A stretch of DNA of 64,000 nucleotides from Casuarina equisetifolia (GCA_028551475.1 CM052356.1:5032001-5096000); one strand, 5' to 3'. Shown: positions 1 to 13,599, counted from the first letter of the stretch. A program made the numbers and translations. Notes: generated by a model from the sequence alone, not told the origin.

Positions 1-1309
1 AGGAACTTTTACATCTTCTAAAGGCTTTCGAGGTGTGCATGTCTCTGCTTCAAGTTTACGACTATCTTCCCCAGGCGCAGCAGCATCCTCATCCATAAAA
101 GAATCCAGTCTAGATGAAAATGATGCATGATCAGTGGCCTGGCTCACATCAGCTGAAGGTGGTGCTCGCCTAGGAGGTGATCCAGATGAATCTGGATCAG
201 AGAGTAGAAAATAGGAATTCCCTAATTGGGAATGAATCTATCAATAAAAGAACATACATAAAAGTGAGTTTGAGAGTGAGATAACCACTAAAAACTCAAC
301 TTAAAGATCAAACAAACATCCGCCTGGACTTTTAACTTGGGAGTAGTCCATAAAGCTTCCACAAAAATTTAAAAGTGTCAGAACTTTGGTTCCACAGTTT
401 TATAAGCCGAGGAGTCCAAATTGACCTGGATTCCAAACGAACTCCCAGTTTTACACCTTGAAACTAAACTTCTTTTCTAGTAATAATTCAACGAAAATAG
501 ACAGCAAATTATCTAGGAAGAATACCATTATTCCGAGTGTAGTTCTGCATTTACCTTTCCGCAAACCAAACGGCAAAATGAAATTACTATTAATCATTTT
601 GCTACTAAGGGAGAACTTAATAATTATGGAAAATATGTACCTGGCTACTACTAATAAACTCAAAAAAGTATATAACCCCAGAAGCATCTTTACCATAACT
701 GGATAAGATGATTCAGCGAAGTACTTCTTAGTTGCTTCAGAAACATCAAGCACTCCACCTAATAACATCAACCAAAACAACTTATCAATTAGAGCCAAAA
801 TCCACAACGAGCAATCAACACAAACTCCGTTTAGACAACGACAGAAAAACTTGACAGGGACGGCCTAACAAAAACTCCACAATTCCGCCATTTGGTTGCA
901 GATAAAATAAAGGGAGTATTGACTCTCATTTCCAGCATCTCCTTTCATATTACAAGGAAAAAGAAAACGAACAAAACGATTAAAACAAGACTCAGTCGAG
1001 GAATTCACAGTTTCCTCGTGTCCACAACCAAAAGGACGTTCGAGACACTTCCACAAGTTTTCCTAGAGCCATTCCTCCTGTTTTCTCGGAAACAAACAGA
1101 GCAGAACTTAACATCAAAGACTTACCAGATTCTATGCAGTGGAGGACGTAATCCGCGTTCAGTTTATCCAAGTCGACGTCGGAGAGAGAGGCGACGGTGC
1201 CAGCTTCGTTTCGCAACTCGCCGATCAAGCCCGATGACAGGAGGAACTCTAGAAGCTTACGACGGTCCTCTCGGTACCGCTCCAAGAGGAGCCAAGGCGG
1301 CTGCTCCAT
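1..1309 (-). CDS. DUF810 / Munc13-like protein (PATROL1 family), 5' part only
   Basis: The gene is cut by the left window edge. Exons on the minus strand are 1309-1126, 758-694 and 237-1 (continuing outside). They join in frame with GT-AG borders and give about 162 residues. The first exon starts MEQPPWLLLERYREDRRKL and continues with SSGLIGELRNEAGT and ADYVLHCIESG. Exon 2 adds GGVLDVSEATKKYF, and exon 3 adds NSYFLLSDPDSSGSPPRRAP. This N-terminal pattern (RYRxDRRxLLxFxLS, then xADYVL, then SGSPPRRAPP) is typical of plant DUF810 proteins, a Munc13-like family that includes PATROL1, a factor in plasma-membrane delivery of the stomatal proton pump. The closest remembered relative is Arabidopsis At4g11670, next to a RING gene like the one upstream here. 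The start is the first ATG of the conserved block. The MUN-type core lies outside the window, so function is inferred from the family. Confidence 0.85.
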
Positions 1310-2488
1310 CGGATTGAAGCTTCAGCAGCAAAAGCGATGGGAAAGTAATAATCAGGCAACGACCCTGTGCAAAAGCACTATATGGCTGGTCCTGCACTCG
1401 GAGGAGCGCGAAAGGGCCGTGAAGAGGGTAATCATGACATTTGGATTTTTCTTTTCTTACTTTCTCTTTTAGAAATAAGTTTCATCTGAGTGAAGATTCT
1501 CTTGTTCCTCGTTTTGGTCAGATGGTGTCGCGCGTGGATCGACACTCTTACGGCTTTTAACATACAACTTTATTTTTCTCGACATTTGACTATTCTTTAC
1601 AATCACAAGGTATCCGTTATTTTTTTATATTTCTTTGTTAAGTTTGTCTTTATTATTATTTTCTTTGGCCTTCTGTCATGATAATGATGCCAATATATAG
1701 AAAGTCTTCATCACTACAATGAAAAATTACCAATAAAGCAAGGTTGAGATAAGGTCAAAAAGACTTTAAACAAATCATGCTCGAAGAGCCATTTCAAACC
1801 CCATAAGCTCATTATTTAAACAAATAGATTCCGTTAACCCCGTCAAGAAAATAATTTATTCTTATAATATTAAAAGAATTCCATGTCCAATTAGAGAAGA
1901 AAATTATAAATGGCCCTCTTGAGCTAATGCACACAACAAAGGAACTATAATGAGGTCACTTCCGTTACCTTGTCTGCTGATTTGATGATGTACTATCCTT
2001 TCCAAGCCGACGGATTTCATGTGGTAAATTTGTGCTTATTTTATACAATCGGTAATTGTTAAATTGTAAACTCTTACAGCATTGAGTATAAAAAGCCACG
2101 CCTGAGAAGTGTATATAGAAAAATAGAAAAGCCATTCACGACAGACAATACATGTCAATACTATAAGCCCCCCCCCCCCCCCCCCCCGACCCACAGCTAA
2201 AAAAGTGTATAAAGGAAAGAGGTGACCAACAGCTTTTGAGACAATGAAAGCCGAGATCCCCGGGGAAGATCTTTCCAGAAAAGCACTTCGAGATTCCAGA
2301 GCAAGGACAACCAACAGACAACTACTACTATGACTAGAACAGGTAACAAAAATAAAAATTATAACAGCAAACGACAGTAAATGTTGGGGCAGTTTAGTGT
2401 GTTGAAACACTGCACATAGAGATACACTCCAGCTAGCACTATGCGAAGCCGGTCGGCATGCCAAGCATGATGCTTCTTTCGAAGTCGT
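1310..2488. other. intergenic: promoter of the Munc13-like gene and 3' flank of the RING gene
   Basis: Both neighbours read leftward, so this stretch holds the 5' region of the Munc13-like gene (from 1310) and the 3' untranslated region of the RING gene (below 2489). No coding exon is visible. The longest open frames here are broken across a C homopolymer and show no family resemblance. Confidence 0.6.
2168..2187. repeat. C20 homopolymer
   Basis: Twenty consecutive C on the plus strand (G20 in the sense of the RING transcript), about 300 bases past its stop codon. The exact length is likely to vary between alleles or reads. Confidence 0.9.
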
Positions 2489-5400
2489 CTATGCTTCCTC
2501 TTGACCATGACTGCTACTCTTCAAAATATTGTACTTGCAGAGGGGACAGGTAGCGTTGATATATAGCCACTTGTCTACGCAGGCACAGTGGAAATGATGA
2601 CCACATGGAAGTTCTCTGAGCTCAACTCCATCGTCATAAGCAGAAAGGCAGATGCAACACTCCTACAAATTACCATAAGCAGGATTTCAAATATGCAAAA
2701 CCACTCATATACAATCAATAATCACTTGCACAAAAATTCTAGCAGGTTTTTTGGAAAAGCGTAACATTCTTTAAATTTGCAAAAATTAACCAATCATATG
2801 AGGCAAAGAAGAATAGTATTTTGACCACATACCGCATCCTCCTGCGAAAGAACATGTTCAATGGGGGAATCTGTGCCACATTCTGTCATTTTTCCCCCCT
2901 GAAATCCTTGGGCGTCACCACCAAGTTTCTCGTTATCACCAACTCTTCTGAATTTGAATTTTGAGAGCTGGTCAATATCTTCTTTTGTTGCCCCTTCCTG
3001 CTTTGATAAGAGGTAATAAGGAAAAATTTAATGCTTAGAAGGAAGAAGAAAATCAACAAATGTTACAGAATTTTAACTCGGGTATAATTTAAACAATGGT
3101 ATTCCTCCTCCTTATAGTGGAGAATATCTTACGTATAACCCACTTAATTTGCAGGATTTGTGAGGATTTTGGGGATCAGGGGCCCAAGGGTAACTTTATC
3201 ATTTAAGTAGAAAAAATCAACAAAGCTTTAATATTACTTGTGAGCTGAATATCAGTAGAAATAACATTTCAACATATTACTTTTCTATTAAGTACCAATT
3301 TTCACATAAATCATAAATTATATAGATTTAAGCCCAAGTGATGACTCAAAAACTATACATCAAACAACATAAAGGTAACAAAATTTAGCAATGAGCGTAA
3401 TTCTAAAATGGTACTTCCTGCCCTGAGAACTGTGGAAAGTATGGTGGTAGATTCAACCCCACTGGATCCAGTTTAACTTTCCATTAATATACATATAAAA
3501 TATCAGCAAAATCACCTCCAATCCCAACACTGAAAGGTACGTAACATGGAAAATTGGTTTAGTTAGGGACAGAAGGTGAAAAGAAGGAACGGACAATGCT
3601 ACGTTGACTTGAGTGTTCCAAGATGCACATTCCCATAGGCAGAAGCAAACGTGCCCTTTGAAGCTACTTTAAACATAATCCCTTACTAAAGATAAAAGGT
3701 CAGTCACTGCCCCTAGACTTTAAGTCTACCAACAGTAATATTCCAAACATCCAATGCAATCTCGCACACTGAAAAGTCTCCATGCACATTTGAATCTCAA
3801 TTGTAAAATATTTGGTTCAGCACATTTGTTACCTATGAGGAAATTCTTTACAGAAAACAATATATTCGTTAGCACTCTAAAACTACATAAACATGCACGG
3901 CCAGCCATAGAATATGCCAGCTCACATATTGTACATGGCAAATTCTGGTCCACATAACTTGTTTCAAAGGGACATTAATCTCCATTTAAAATCTTCTTTT
4001 CCAACAGGTCCACACTGGCCTTTCACATTTAAGTTTGCTATCCAGACACCAGACTACCTTATAATACGCATCATTCAATGTACAAATCTACCATGCATCC
4101 AAACCTGATCTCTAGTGCAAGAGAAGACTAACCATGTCAGATGCAAAGAGGTTATAGCAATCGACCTCCATTTAATTTTCTTCATGCTATGAGGCAGCCT
4201 CCCCACCTCATTATTAAGGATTGTGGGTCTATGAGGTTTTTCCAGTCAACAGCAGAGTTGCCAGGAGCGTGGGACATTTGGCTTTACAGAGAGTGAAGAA
4301 CGGCAGCATCCCATGCCCACTATGATGGAATTTTGGGATAAAGTTTTTACAAAAAGGACAAGATCACCAATTAACTGTATTCAAACTTTGAACCACTGTA
4401 TATTCAGGGTGTTCTACTTTTGAAAATAGAACACTATATGCTCCTTTTACACAAATAAGACAATTAATATGTGACACTAATTAGATAAGAGGCTATTCAG
4501 AGAAAACAATTATCTTGTGGATTAAGATGACATAACAACAGAAATCTAACCAGAAAGAAGGGCCCTTCAGGCTACTGCTACTTCAGTAGATAAATCAAGA
4601 AGTATGCAGCCACATTTATCCATCTTCTTCATAATTGTCCCTATTCTTGCCTTGCATTCATAGGTCTATGGAAATTGAATTCCTTGTTGGAACACAAACA
4701 AATGTGCTCATGCAATATTTTCTACAGACTTAAACCTAAATTACCCACATTAAAACTATTAAATATCATATTCCAACCAAAGACACTCAGAAAGAGATTA
4801 AACAATCAGAAAACCCTACAAGCAGCAGAAGGTAATTAGAGGCTGAACCAAATTAGGGGAGGGACTAGCTTTATAGTTACTTTCACAAATTGAAGAAGAG
4901 TTGTTGGGGGGGCTGATGACGGGCAGGGAAAGCTTATCAGAGCTGACTATTTTATCACCATGGGATTCATGCATTGAATTGAACACATACCCACAGGAGT
5001 TCACTCTATTTAGTTAGTTCTGCCACAAGCGACATTTGAGCTGGATACATCAATTCACCAAAGTAAACAGACAAATTGAGTACTTTGAGAGATGGGTAAT
5101 TGCAAGACCAACACCATCACAGGTAACTTCCTTTCACTCTGACTCAACCGTAACATTTTAAGCAAGTCTTGCAGTACTTTTCATTTCAGAAGAAAATCAG
5201 TTGAACATAATTTCAATATATGAGCAGTTCAAAGTGTTAGGTCCATCAAATGAGTCACTGTTTTTAGATTTTCAACCCCATATTGAAGTATTGTAACTAG
5301 TCAGCTGCTAATATTGCAAAGAACTAGCTGAAAAGCATATATTTAAGCAAAACATGATGCTTATGGCAATGGAAAAGGGACAAAACAAAAAGAAGGCAGT

Positions 5401-7547
5401 ACAGAAGTGCTACCTGGTCTGCCACCGCATATAAAAGTGCTATGATACACGGAAGACAGCAGCAAACAGCAATACCGATGACACATGCCAGTGCAACACA
5501 GAAAACGACAAAGAACACGTCAAAACCCAAGAAAATTATACACAACCTGCATACCACATCATATAATCCAATGTAAGATTCAGAAACATATAATTTTTTG
5601 ATATCAAAGAGAGAGGGAGAGAGACAGTCTCAACACAAACCAGTAAAGCTGAGGAGAGCCATGAGCTAAAGCTTGACTATCTGCAGACACCCAGTAGAAC
5701 CCAACGATCCACCAGATAAATGAAAACATTGTATTTGCAGATTCCAAATGTTTTGCAACACTGCTGTTAGGATAAAAACAAGAGGTTATGAGCACATGTT
5801 CTAGGAGGACCAAGTAAGAAATCATTACGTACTGCATGCCATGAACAACAAATATTGGAGATATCATCCTGATAAATATATATTTTGAACCCCAAAAAAT
5901 AAAGCTGACAGATAATCAGCAACCCATAAAAAAGGAAATCAGTCCAGTAAAAAAATGTGAAAACCACATTGTCTTTCAACTTTCTAAAGCACCGGTTGGG
6001 AAACCAACATGTCACAGTCCACATGCTGCATTTTCAGAAATGTAGCCAGCACTAAAAGTTCAAAAACAAACCAAAGAAATTGCCTTTAATAACTCATAAA
6101 GGAAACCATAACACAGAAATGAGTGAGAAAAAAAATCAAATTCATCTGTTATACAACCATGGAAACATGTTGATCTTTGTACGACATGCAATCAACCACC
6201 CCCCAGTACTCTTCCTCGTTACACACTTTTCTACAAATGACTCTAAAAACATAGAACCATTACAAGTATAAAATCTTGAGTCTATTACGGAAGAAACAAC
6301 ATAGAAGGCAAGGTTCCAAAACACAAATACCAAAAACAATGAAAATACTCTTTTTACTCAACATTTACGAGTCCCCAGGCATATCAAAAACTACTTTCGC
6401 GGATAGAAACCAATAAAGAACACTTCAAGTCGCAAATATTGAATCTTCCCCTAGAGAAAAAAGTAAACATGAAAAAGCGAGGTTTTACAACATGATTACC
6501 AGAAACGAAAAGAAATGATTATTTATGTGGCTCAAACTACATCAAAAACCATTTTCAGCCATATAAACCAATAAAGAGCACTAAAAAGACCATTTTGCGA
6601 CTTGAAAACTTGAAATTATATCGTTTTTAATTTTCAACTTGAAACTATTTCATACTTTCAAAAACTGCATAACAGTATAGGCTTCCAAACCTATCAAACA
6701 CAAATATGAATTACGAAAAGATAATGAACTCTACAATTAAAATCCGAAAAGATAAAAGATAAATAACAAAATCGGGACAACCCAATAAACAAACTTTCAA
6801 CAAATCCCTTGCAAATCTTGAAAGCATCAACATGATCGTCCATTCATTCATGAAAGTAAAAAAAGTCATAAGGTAATAACAAATATGCATTTTTTGCAAT
6901 TGGAAAAAAATTACGACCTACGCAACTGAGGAAATGCTTCAAAATTTATCAAACAACGACACAAATATTCGAAATTAAATTCTTTAAAAGCAAAATTACC
7001 CGCCGCCCTCCTCATCCAAATGGTCCGCTAATGTCACGTATTGCCCCGAACCCTCTCTTGGCCCTGCCGGGCTCGAGTTTCCCCCGGTCTCACCCAAATT
7101 AGACTCCAGTGCCCGGCCACGCCTCCGGCGCCGCCGCCTTCGATACTCGACGCAAACGCACACCATGTGCAGCACGCACTGCAGGGCGTAGCCGATAAGC
7201 CAGAGCCGAAGAGGCATGGTCGGCGTCTCGCCCCGGCTCAGCACAAGCACCGTGGCAGCTACCACCACAAACGCGAAATTCCAGATGATGTCGAGCACCA
7301 CCACGGGCTTCGAGTACGCCCAGTCGCTCTGCCGCTCCTCCAGCTGCTCCGCCGCGGTCTCACGCACCAGCATCGACGGCTCGCGCATGGCCAGCCGACC
7401 CGCGCCTCCGCTGGCCTGTCGAAGGAACCGCGCAGCCTGGCGCAGGCTCTGCCGTTGCACAAATCTGCGACTAGGGTTGGCCTCATCGCCGGACCCGCTC
7501 GAGCTGCCGAGCAACGGCGACGTATCTACGTTATTGGAGGAAGCCAT
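2489..7547 (-). CDS. RING-H2 membrane-anchored E3 ubiquitin ligase (At4g11680/At1g63170 type)
   Basis: Five exons on the minus strand: 7547-7000, 5763-5641, 5546-5414, 2997-2833 and 2662-2489. They total 1143 bases and 380 residues, close to the usual family size. Residues 1-80 are polar and basic, ending in a conserved block with [20 protein letters not shown]. Hydrophobic segments follow in exon 1 ([16 protein letters not shown] and [20 protein letters not shown]), exon 2 ([16 protein letters not shown]) and exon 3 ([20 protein letters not shown]). The last exon carries a complete RING-H2 finger at about residues 325-367: CCIC, then CGHHFHCAC, then CPLC. All metal ligands are present. The expected activity is ubiquitin transfer from an E2 at a membrane, with substrate unknown. 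The start is the first ATG of the conserved reading frame. A longer upstream frame lacks support. Confidence 0.93.
5759..5768 (-). other. tandem NAGNAG splice acceptor of RING exon 2
   Basis: The sense strand reads AACAGCAG at the exon 2 acceptor. Use of the first AG (exon from 5763) adds a serine. Use of the second (exon from 5760) drops it. Both keep the frame because exon 1 ends with two codon bases. Confidence 0.6.
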
Positions 7548-9366
7548 TTGGCAAATCACGATTCGAGATTTTTCGGTGACCAAAAACCCTAACTCGGCGA
7601 GTCGAATGATTCAGCCCATGAGAAACTCGGCGAGCCCTTGAAAACCAGATCAAACAAAATGATGGATTCGCACACAAATGTTCGAATTGGAAGAAAGTGA
7701 GAAATGATGGCGTCAAAGTCTCTGCGATTACGGAAAAAGTACCAAATGATCAAGAGAACTCGAGGGGCTTTGTATTTTATTTTCTTTCGTTCTGTCTCAG
7801 GTACGTTTGGTCCGGTGATTACGGCTTATCGGGCCGTTAGTAACGGACACAAATACCAGATTAATTTTAAGGGGAGATCGAACGGTCAGGAACCATCCGA
7901 TTTCAGAGTCCAGCTTCACGACAGGGGTCAATCGGGAATTTGGTCTTACTGACGTGGCCTGTGCTCCTCAAGGAATTAGATTGAACAAAGTTCTCAAAAC
8001 ATAGTGGCCCAAAAAACTTAATATTTTTCCAAACATCATAAATTGGAAGTAATGTCTGATGGTCTCCTTTGGCCAGAAGAACTTGGCCTTATTCTGATTT
8101 GCTCAGGCTTGCTTTTGTTAGAAGCCTGTCTGCCATGTCATCCTAATGTATTTACCATGGTGCCTCACAACCCATGTTTGCTAGGTTAGCCTTAGTTTTG
8201 ATTTTGAAAAGTTGTTAAAGTTAAATGAAGAGTTTTGAATTTAGTTTTAAAAAAATTATTAAATTCAAATAAAAATTTCTGAATCCAATTTTTAAAAGTT
8301 AGTTAAATTCAAATGTAAAGTTTTGAATTTAATTTTTAAATATGTATATTTATCTACGAATAAATAATATTTGATCATTTTAAATTATCGTAAAATTTAT
8401 AAATTTCAAATTAGAGTTTGTTTCAAATTAAAAATTTTAGATTATAACTATTGATCCTATTGGAATTAACATTTCTTTTAATTTTACCCTAGGCCTCTAA
8501 AAGGCATTGCTCGTCCAAATTAGTGCAATGATTGTAAAATCTCATTACTGGATCTAAGGTCCATGCTAGTCAATCATATAATATGTAATAAATTTTATTA
8601 ATAACAATAATGTTAGATATAATAATTATACGTTAAATAAGTATAAAGATATAATATAAGCCTAACCCTTAAAAAATATAAAATATTCTACATATCAAAT
8701 TGTTATATAAAAACTTAAAACAAAAATATGAAATATATTGAATAATTAATTCATTTGATTCTATGGTAGTCTATAATATTTAAGTTTAAGTAATTAAATA
8801 TAAAAATTTAAAAATTTTATTAATAATAACAAGACCGAAACATTTCATTTCTAAGTGTAGAGATAGTAACATTCTCAAGACTTGTACCCTTAACATGAAA
8901 TTTTTGAATATTTTCTAAAATTACTCAACCTTCTTTATTAAAATAACCAAATAACATAACCTAATAGGATTAATAACCTAATAACATAACATAATCAAAC
9001 ATGATTAAATGTCATGTTTGGGGTTTCATATGTCATGGTTCTTATTCAGAAGTAGATCCAAATGAATTTTTTTTTGAGCCTCTTAATAATATTACTCAAA
9101 TATTCTCGATGGCGATGCCTTTGCTTAGATAATGCTTAGCTATTGACAAGATGACACCTTAAGATTAAATAAACAAAAACGAGAAAAAAATTATAAATAC
9201 AAAGGAAAAGACTTTACAACTTTCTCCGATTCTGTTCAATTTCCCTCCAAGTCCAGGGGTTTTCTCCCTCCAAATCGAAAGGGTTTTCTGCGAGGGTTTC
9301 TGTCGGGGCAACCCATTTCTCTATTTGGGTTCAGCTTGTAATCGATCATCATTTTTCACGGCAACG
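7548..9366. other. divergent promoter region between the RING gene and RFC2
   Basis: The two genes are transcribed away from each other with 1.8 kb between start codons. The centre (about 8200-9200) is strongly AT-rich with runs of A and T and no coding signal. The RFC2-proximal 150 bases are pyrimidine-rich (TTTCTCCCTCC type), as in many plant leaders. I saw no clear E2F-type site. The 400 bases upstream of the RING gene contain short open frames only. Confidence 0.55.
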
Positions 9367-12299
9367 ATGGCTGCCTCTTCTTCGTCAGGCAGTGCTGGCC
9401 ATGGCTACGACATGCCGTGGGTGGAGAAGTACCGGCCCAACAAGGTCGCCGATATCGTGGGCAACGAGGATGCGGTGTCCAGACTCCAAGTTATCGCTCG
9501 CGATGGCAACATGCCCAATCTCATCTTATCTGTACGTTATCTTAAGCTGGGGATATTTTTTGTTTTTGTCGTGCCTTGTTTGTCAGTCAAGACCTAATGC
9601 CCATTTGGCTCTGGGAAATGAAGTTTGCATAGTAGTCTCATAGGTCTGCAATTAGAGGAGGTATGGAGTTGCTGTACTTCACCCCAATGGGGATTTTTTC
9701 TTAAAAATACATGCATATGAGTATATGTTCTTTTGTCTTGAATGCTGAAAAAAGTAATTCAATGGAGCCAAATTGTTGCATTGGACCTGGCGAGGGATGT
9801 CTTACGTGTTTAAGCAACAAAATGGACAGGATTTTTGCGCATCTCAGTGCGAAGTTTGCTTCTAATTTTTCTTTGATTCTGTTTGTACTTGAAAGATCTT
9901 TGCAGCTGCATGTTCTTTATGCACTGCTATTTTCAGGGTCCCCCTGGAACTGGTAAAACCACGAGTATACTGGCACTTGCGCATGAGCTTCTGGGACCAA
10001 ATTATAAGGAGGCTGTTTTGGAACTAAATGCGTCAGATGACAGGTGGCTAAAATTTGGGGCTTCTTGGTGTCAGGTATTTTTATTTTCAGTCTCTAGGTT
10101 TCCTTCTGAAATAATTATATCTACACCCTGTTTTTTAGGGGAATAGATGTTGTGAGGAACAAGATTAAGATGTTTGCTCAAAAGAAAGTGACACTGCCCC
10201 CTGGACGTCACAAGATAGTAATTTTGGATGAAGCTGACAGGTACTTCCTAGAAATGTCTCCTGAAAATGGTGACACTCTACAATAATTGAAAATTTACTC
10301 GTTTGATGTGTTCCATCCCATCTTATAGTTTGTTTTTGATACTATGTTGTTTCCTCTTGGGTATATTTTTTTCCATTTGCACATATGTTGGGTATTTTTT
10401 GTCAATAACCTTTTCCAAATTCAGCATGACATCTGGAGCACAGCAAGCCTTGAGGAGGACTATGGAAATATTTTCTAACTCCACTCGTTTTGCTCTTGCT
10501 TGCAACACATCCTCAAAAATTATTGAGCCCATTCAGAGTAGATGTGCTCTTGTTCGATTTTCTAGATTATCTGATCAAGAGATACTTGGTCGTCTGATGG
10601 TGGTGGTTGAAGCTGAAAAGGTACAGTTGGTTTCCTTTAGAGACAATATATCAGTGCTGCATATGTACGAATGCTTTATAAGCATTTTTGTTGACGCAAA
10701 ATGCTTTCTGGTACTAGTTTAGCATCCATTCAGGGGTTGACATTTCTTTTGCTGTGCGACGATAGACTTGTTCTCTTTGCCTAGTTTTTCAAAACCAATT
10801 ATCACTTATCCAGTCGATGTTTTGTAGAATATCTTGACGATCATTCAGTTGAAGTAATTATTCAGGTCTTTTTTTTTCCTCACATCATATTTGTAGTTGT
10901 GAACACAAATTGTCTTTTCGGATCACTTCAAGCAACAAATTTTGTCTGATCTGCATGTAGTGAGGTCGGAATTCAGCTCAGTTCTAGACTCTGTCTTCGA
11001 TGTTTGAATTTGAGCATGTTTATCACTTCTTAAGAATAAGTGTTAAGTTTCAACCGCTCAATGCTTATTATGTTAAATAGTTAAAGTATTTACTTTAGGT
11101 GTGGTCTGAAAGATATCCTATTCTTCTGATTATTCAGATCTAGTATAGTGTTTCAGTTTTACCATCATATGATAAATTGACTCCATTTAAAGATAGTTAT
11201 CTCCTTCTGTCCTAGAAAATAGATTGAATTTATTTTGGAGATGGCTCTTTCTCTCAGTCTCTGTACATGTGTCTAGCATATTACTTGAACTCTGAAGATA
11301 TAGATACCAAAAGGTTTCATTCCCTTAATTCTTTTGGGTTACACCTTTAGGCACAAACTATGATGCTGAGGAGTCCACCGCAAGATTTTCAACATTACAC
11401 AATTTGCAAAGTTTGTTTTATGCCCGTCCTGCTGAAGATCCTCGTCATCTTTCTTAGACTAAGATCTTGATGTAGGAGCATTTTTAGGACCGCATCAACA
11501 CATTTTCTTCCTGTCGTGCTCTAGAATAATAAGTTTCTTTAAGGTTATGGTGTTTGATTGATCACCATGAACTGGTTAAACTAGTAGTTTGCTTATATAT
11601 TTTAGCCTTGTTAATTGTCCAGTAGAATGAAAGCTAGTTCTAGATCTTAATTGCTACGTGTCTGTCAAAAGTGCAGGTTCCTTATGTTCCAGAGGGGCTT
11701 GAAGCCATAATTTTCACTGCTGATGGGGACATGAGGCAGGCATTGAATAACTTGCAGGCTACATATAGTGGGTTCCGTTTTGTCAACCAAGAAAATGTTT
11801 TCAAGGTTTATGAATCGAAAAACTTGGCAGTTCAGAGGTTCAATATAATTAGATATACGTTTGTGATCACTCTAATGTCTATGGTTGGTTTTCAGGTCTG
11901 CGATCAGCCTCATCCATTGCATGTAAAGAACATGGTCCATAATGTTCTGGAAGGGAAATTTGATGATGCTTGTTCTGGTCTCAAGCAGCTCTATGATTTG
12001 GGCTATTCTCCCACTGACATAATCACGACTTTATTCCGTATAATTAAAAATTACGACATGGCGGAGTATCTGAAACTGGAATTCATGAAGGTACAGATGC
12101 CATACCTGCCCCCGTAAATTTCTTTCATCTATTCAAATGCCACGTTATCTATGGCGCAATATTAATGCTTGTCCTGTTTGAGTTTCAGGAAACTGGGTTT
12201 GCCCATATGAGAATCTGTGATGGAGTTGGTTCATATCTTCAGCTCTGTGGTCTTTTGGCTAAGCTTTCTGTTGTTCGTCAAACAGCTAAAGCAGCATAG
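9367..12299 (+). CDS. RFC2: replication factor C subunit 2 (clamp-loader AAA+ ATPase)
   Basis: Seven exons: 9367-9531, 9937-10043, 10139-10240, 10425-10620, 11677-11805, 11896-12090 and 12189-12299. They total 1005 bases and 334 residues, matching the family length. The start gives MAASSSS followed by the RFC box [20 protein letters not shown]. Walker A is GPPGTGKT at residues 56-63. Walker B ends in DEAD at 121-124. The arginine-finger SRC motif is at 163-165 within [10 protein letters not shown]. The C-terminal collar part includes [12 protein letters not shown] and [18 protein letters not shown]2 is one of four small subunits that, with RFC1, load the PCNA ring onto primed DNA in the nucleus. 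The [19 protein letters not shown] block separates it from RFC3, RFC4 and RFC5. All motifs are intact and splice borders are GT-AG. The 1.06 kb intron 4 holds no visible insertion. Confidence 0.96.
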
Positions 12300-12672
12300 G
12301 TATTAGTAATTACAAACTGAACCGCCCAAAATTTGCCTTGTTAGATATCTTTTTGTGAACATGAGAATTGGCTCGTAGTTAGATATTTTTAGCAAGCAGG
12401 CATGAAATGTCATCATTGGAAGGGAAGTTCCTAACTCATTTTTAGTAGTGGAACACTTGAGTTTGATCTCAACATGGGACTTTCCCTTTTACATGATCTC
12501 AACAAAGGATGCTTCTGTCATTTAACTGATAGACAAGTGGAGCTACTAAGAGCCTGACACCTCGTTATTTAATAGGTCTTAAGCTTGACATCCATTTCCT
12601 TTACCCAACTTGGGGGAGAAAAAAAAAAAGAAGGTTGTTTCTAGCATTGAATTTGGAGATATTAAAATGCTG

Positions 12673-13070
12673 TTTGACTTTTCAAGGCAAGATGATATAT
12701 TATGAGGAATCCATACCATGGTCATGTGTATACTATTTGGGCATGGGCATAGAGGCACTGTTTTCCATTATAACATTGTTTATAAAATGTTTGTGGAATC
12801 TAATCTTGAAATATTATAAGGTGGTTCGACCCAAGGGCAAAATAACATATTATTAGGAATCCACGACATGATGATGTTTATACTATTTGAAAATGAGCGT
12901 GAAGGCATTATCCTCAATGATGACATTGTTCACAAAATGTTTGTGGCATTGAAATCTTGAAATATTAAGGTGGGTTGACTTTAAAGGCAAGACAACGTAT
13001 TACAACGAATCCATACCATGATCACGTGAAAATTATTTGCGCTTGGAGGCATTGTTTCCATGATCACATC
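12673..13070. repeat. three imperfect tandem units of about 150 bp
   Basis: Units begin near 12677, 12829 and 12977. Each contains a recognisable core of the form GGCAAGAYRAYRTATTA, then GAATCCAYRACATG, then CACTATTTG-like sequence and ATTGTTYATAAAATGTTTG. The third unit is truncated. Divergence between units is considerable, so the array is old. Confidence 0.7.
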
Positions 13071-13254
13071 TTCAAATCACAAATTATTTGCGTGCCTTTC
13101 GCTTTTCTGTAGCCCAATTAAAGGGAATGATTGGCTTCACTTGGCTGACAATCATTAGATGCTGAACTCTCTATTCTCAGATCAGTAATTTACTGATGAA
13201 GTCACTGATGACTGGTCCATATCATGCCTAAAGTTGATTAAAAGATTAAAATAA

Positions 13255-13555
13255 TTAAAGAAATAAAAGGTTATCTTATAGATAAGCACTAGTTATTTTT
13301 CTAAGTTGACTTGTAAAAAAAGCTCCTCTAAAAACTACTATACTTAGAAATTCTATTTAGGAATAAATAAGGTATTTTTTAAAATTGTTGTACGGTCATA
13401 TGTCATGCCCATTTAATTAAATAAGCTCTTAAAGATGATTTTTTTTTATGTATTTATTTATAAAAAGGTATCTTATAGATAAACAACAGTTTCTTGTTGA
13501 AGTTGACCTGTAAAAGAAATAAGTATTATATTTAAAAATTTCTTTAAGAACGTAA
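13255..13555. repeat. pair of diverged direct repeats around CTTATAGATAA
   Basis: A block near 13261-13330 (AAAGGTTATCTTATAGATAA, then AGTTGACTTGTAAAA) recurs near 13463-13520 (AAAAGGTATCTTATAGATAA, then AGTTGACCTGTAAAA). Sequence between the copies is AT-rich. The origin is not recognised. Confidence 0.6.
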
Positions 13556-13599
13556 GCTAGTTTTGGGCACCGAAGCCGAGCCACTTGTTAGGCTTCCAT

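Larger units (their letters stand above)
12300..13599. other. intergenic between RFC2 and RPL24
   Basis: Downstream of the RFC2 stop there is a 3' flank, a three-unit tandem repeat (about 12673-13070) and a two-copy diverged repeat (about 13255-13555). No coding exon is recognisable. Confidence 0.55.

Noticed and set aside
2036-2464. 142-codon open frame on the minus strand over the C20 tract
   Set aside because: It lies in the RING 3' UTR, includes a glycine run created by the homopolymer and shows no family resemblance.
7041-7641. Long plus-strand frames across RING exon 1
   Set aside because: Antisense shadows of a GC-rich exon. The minus strand has the conserved protein and splice site.
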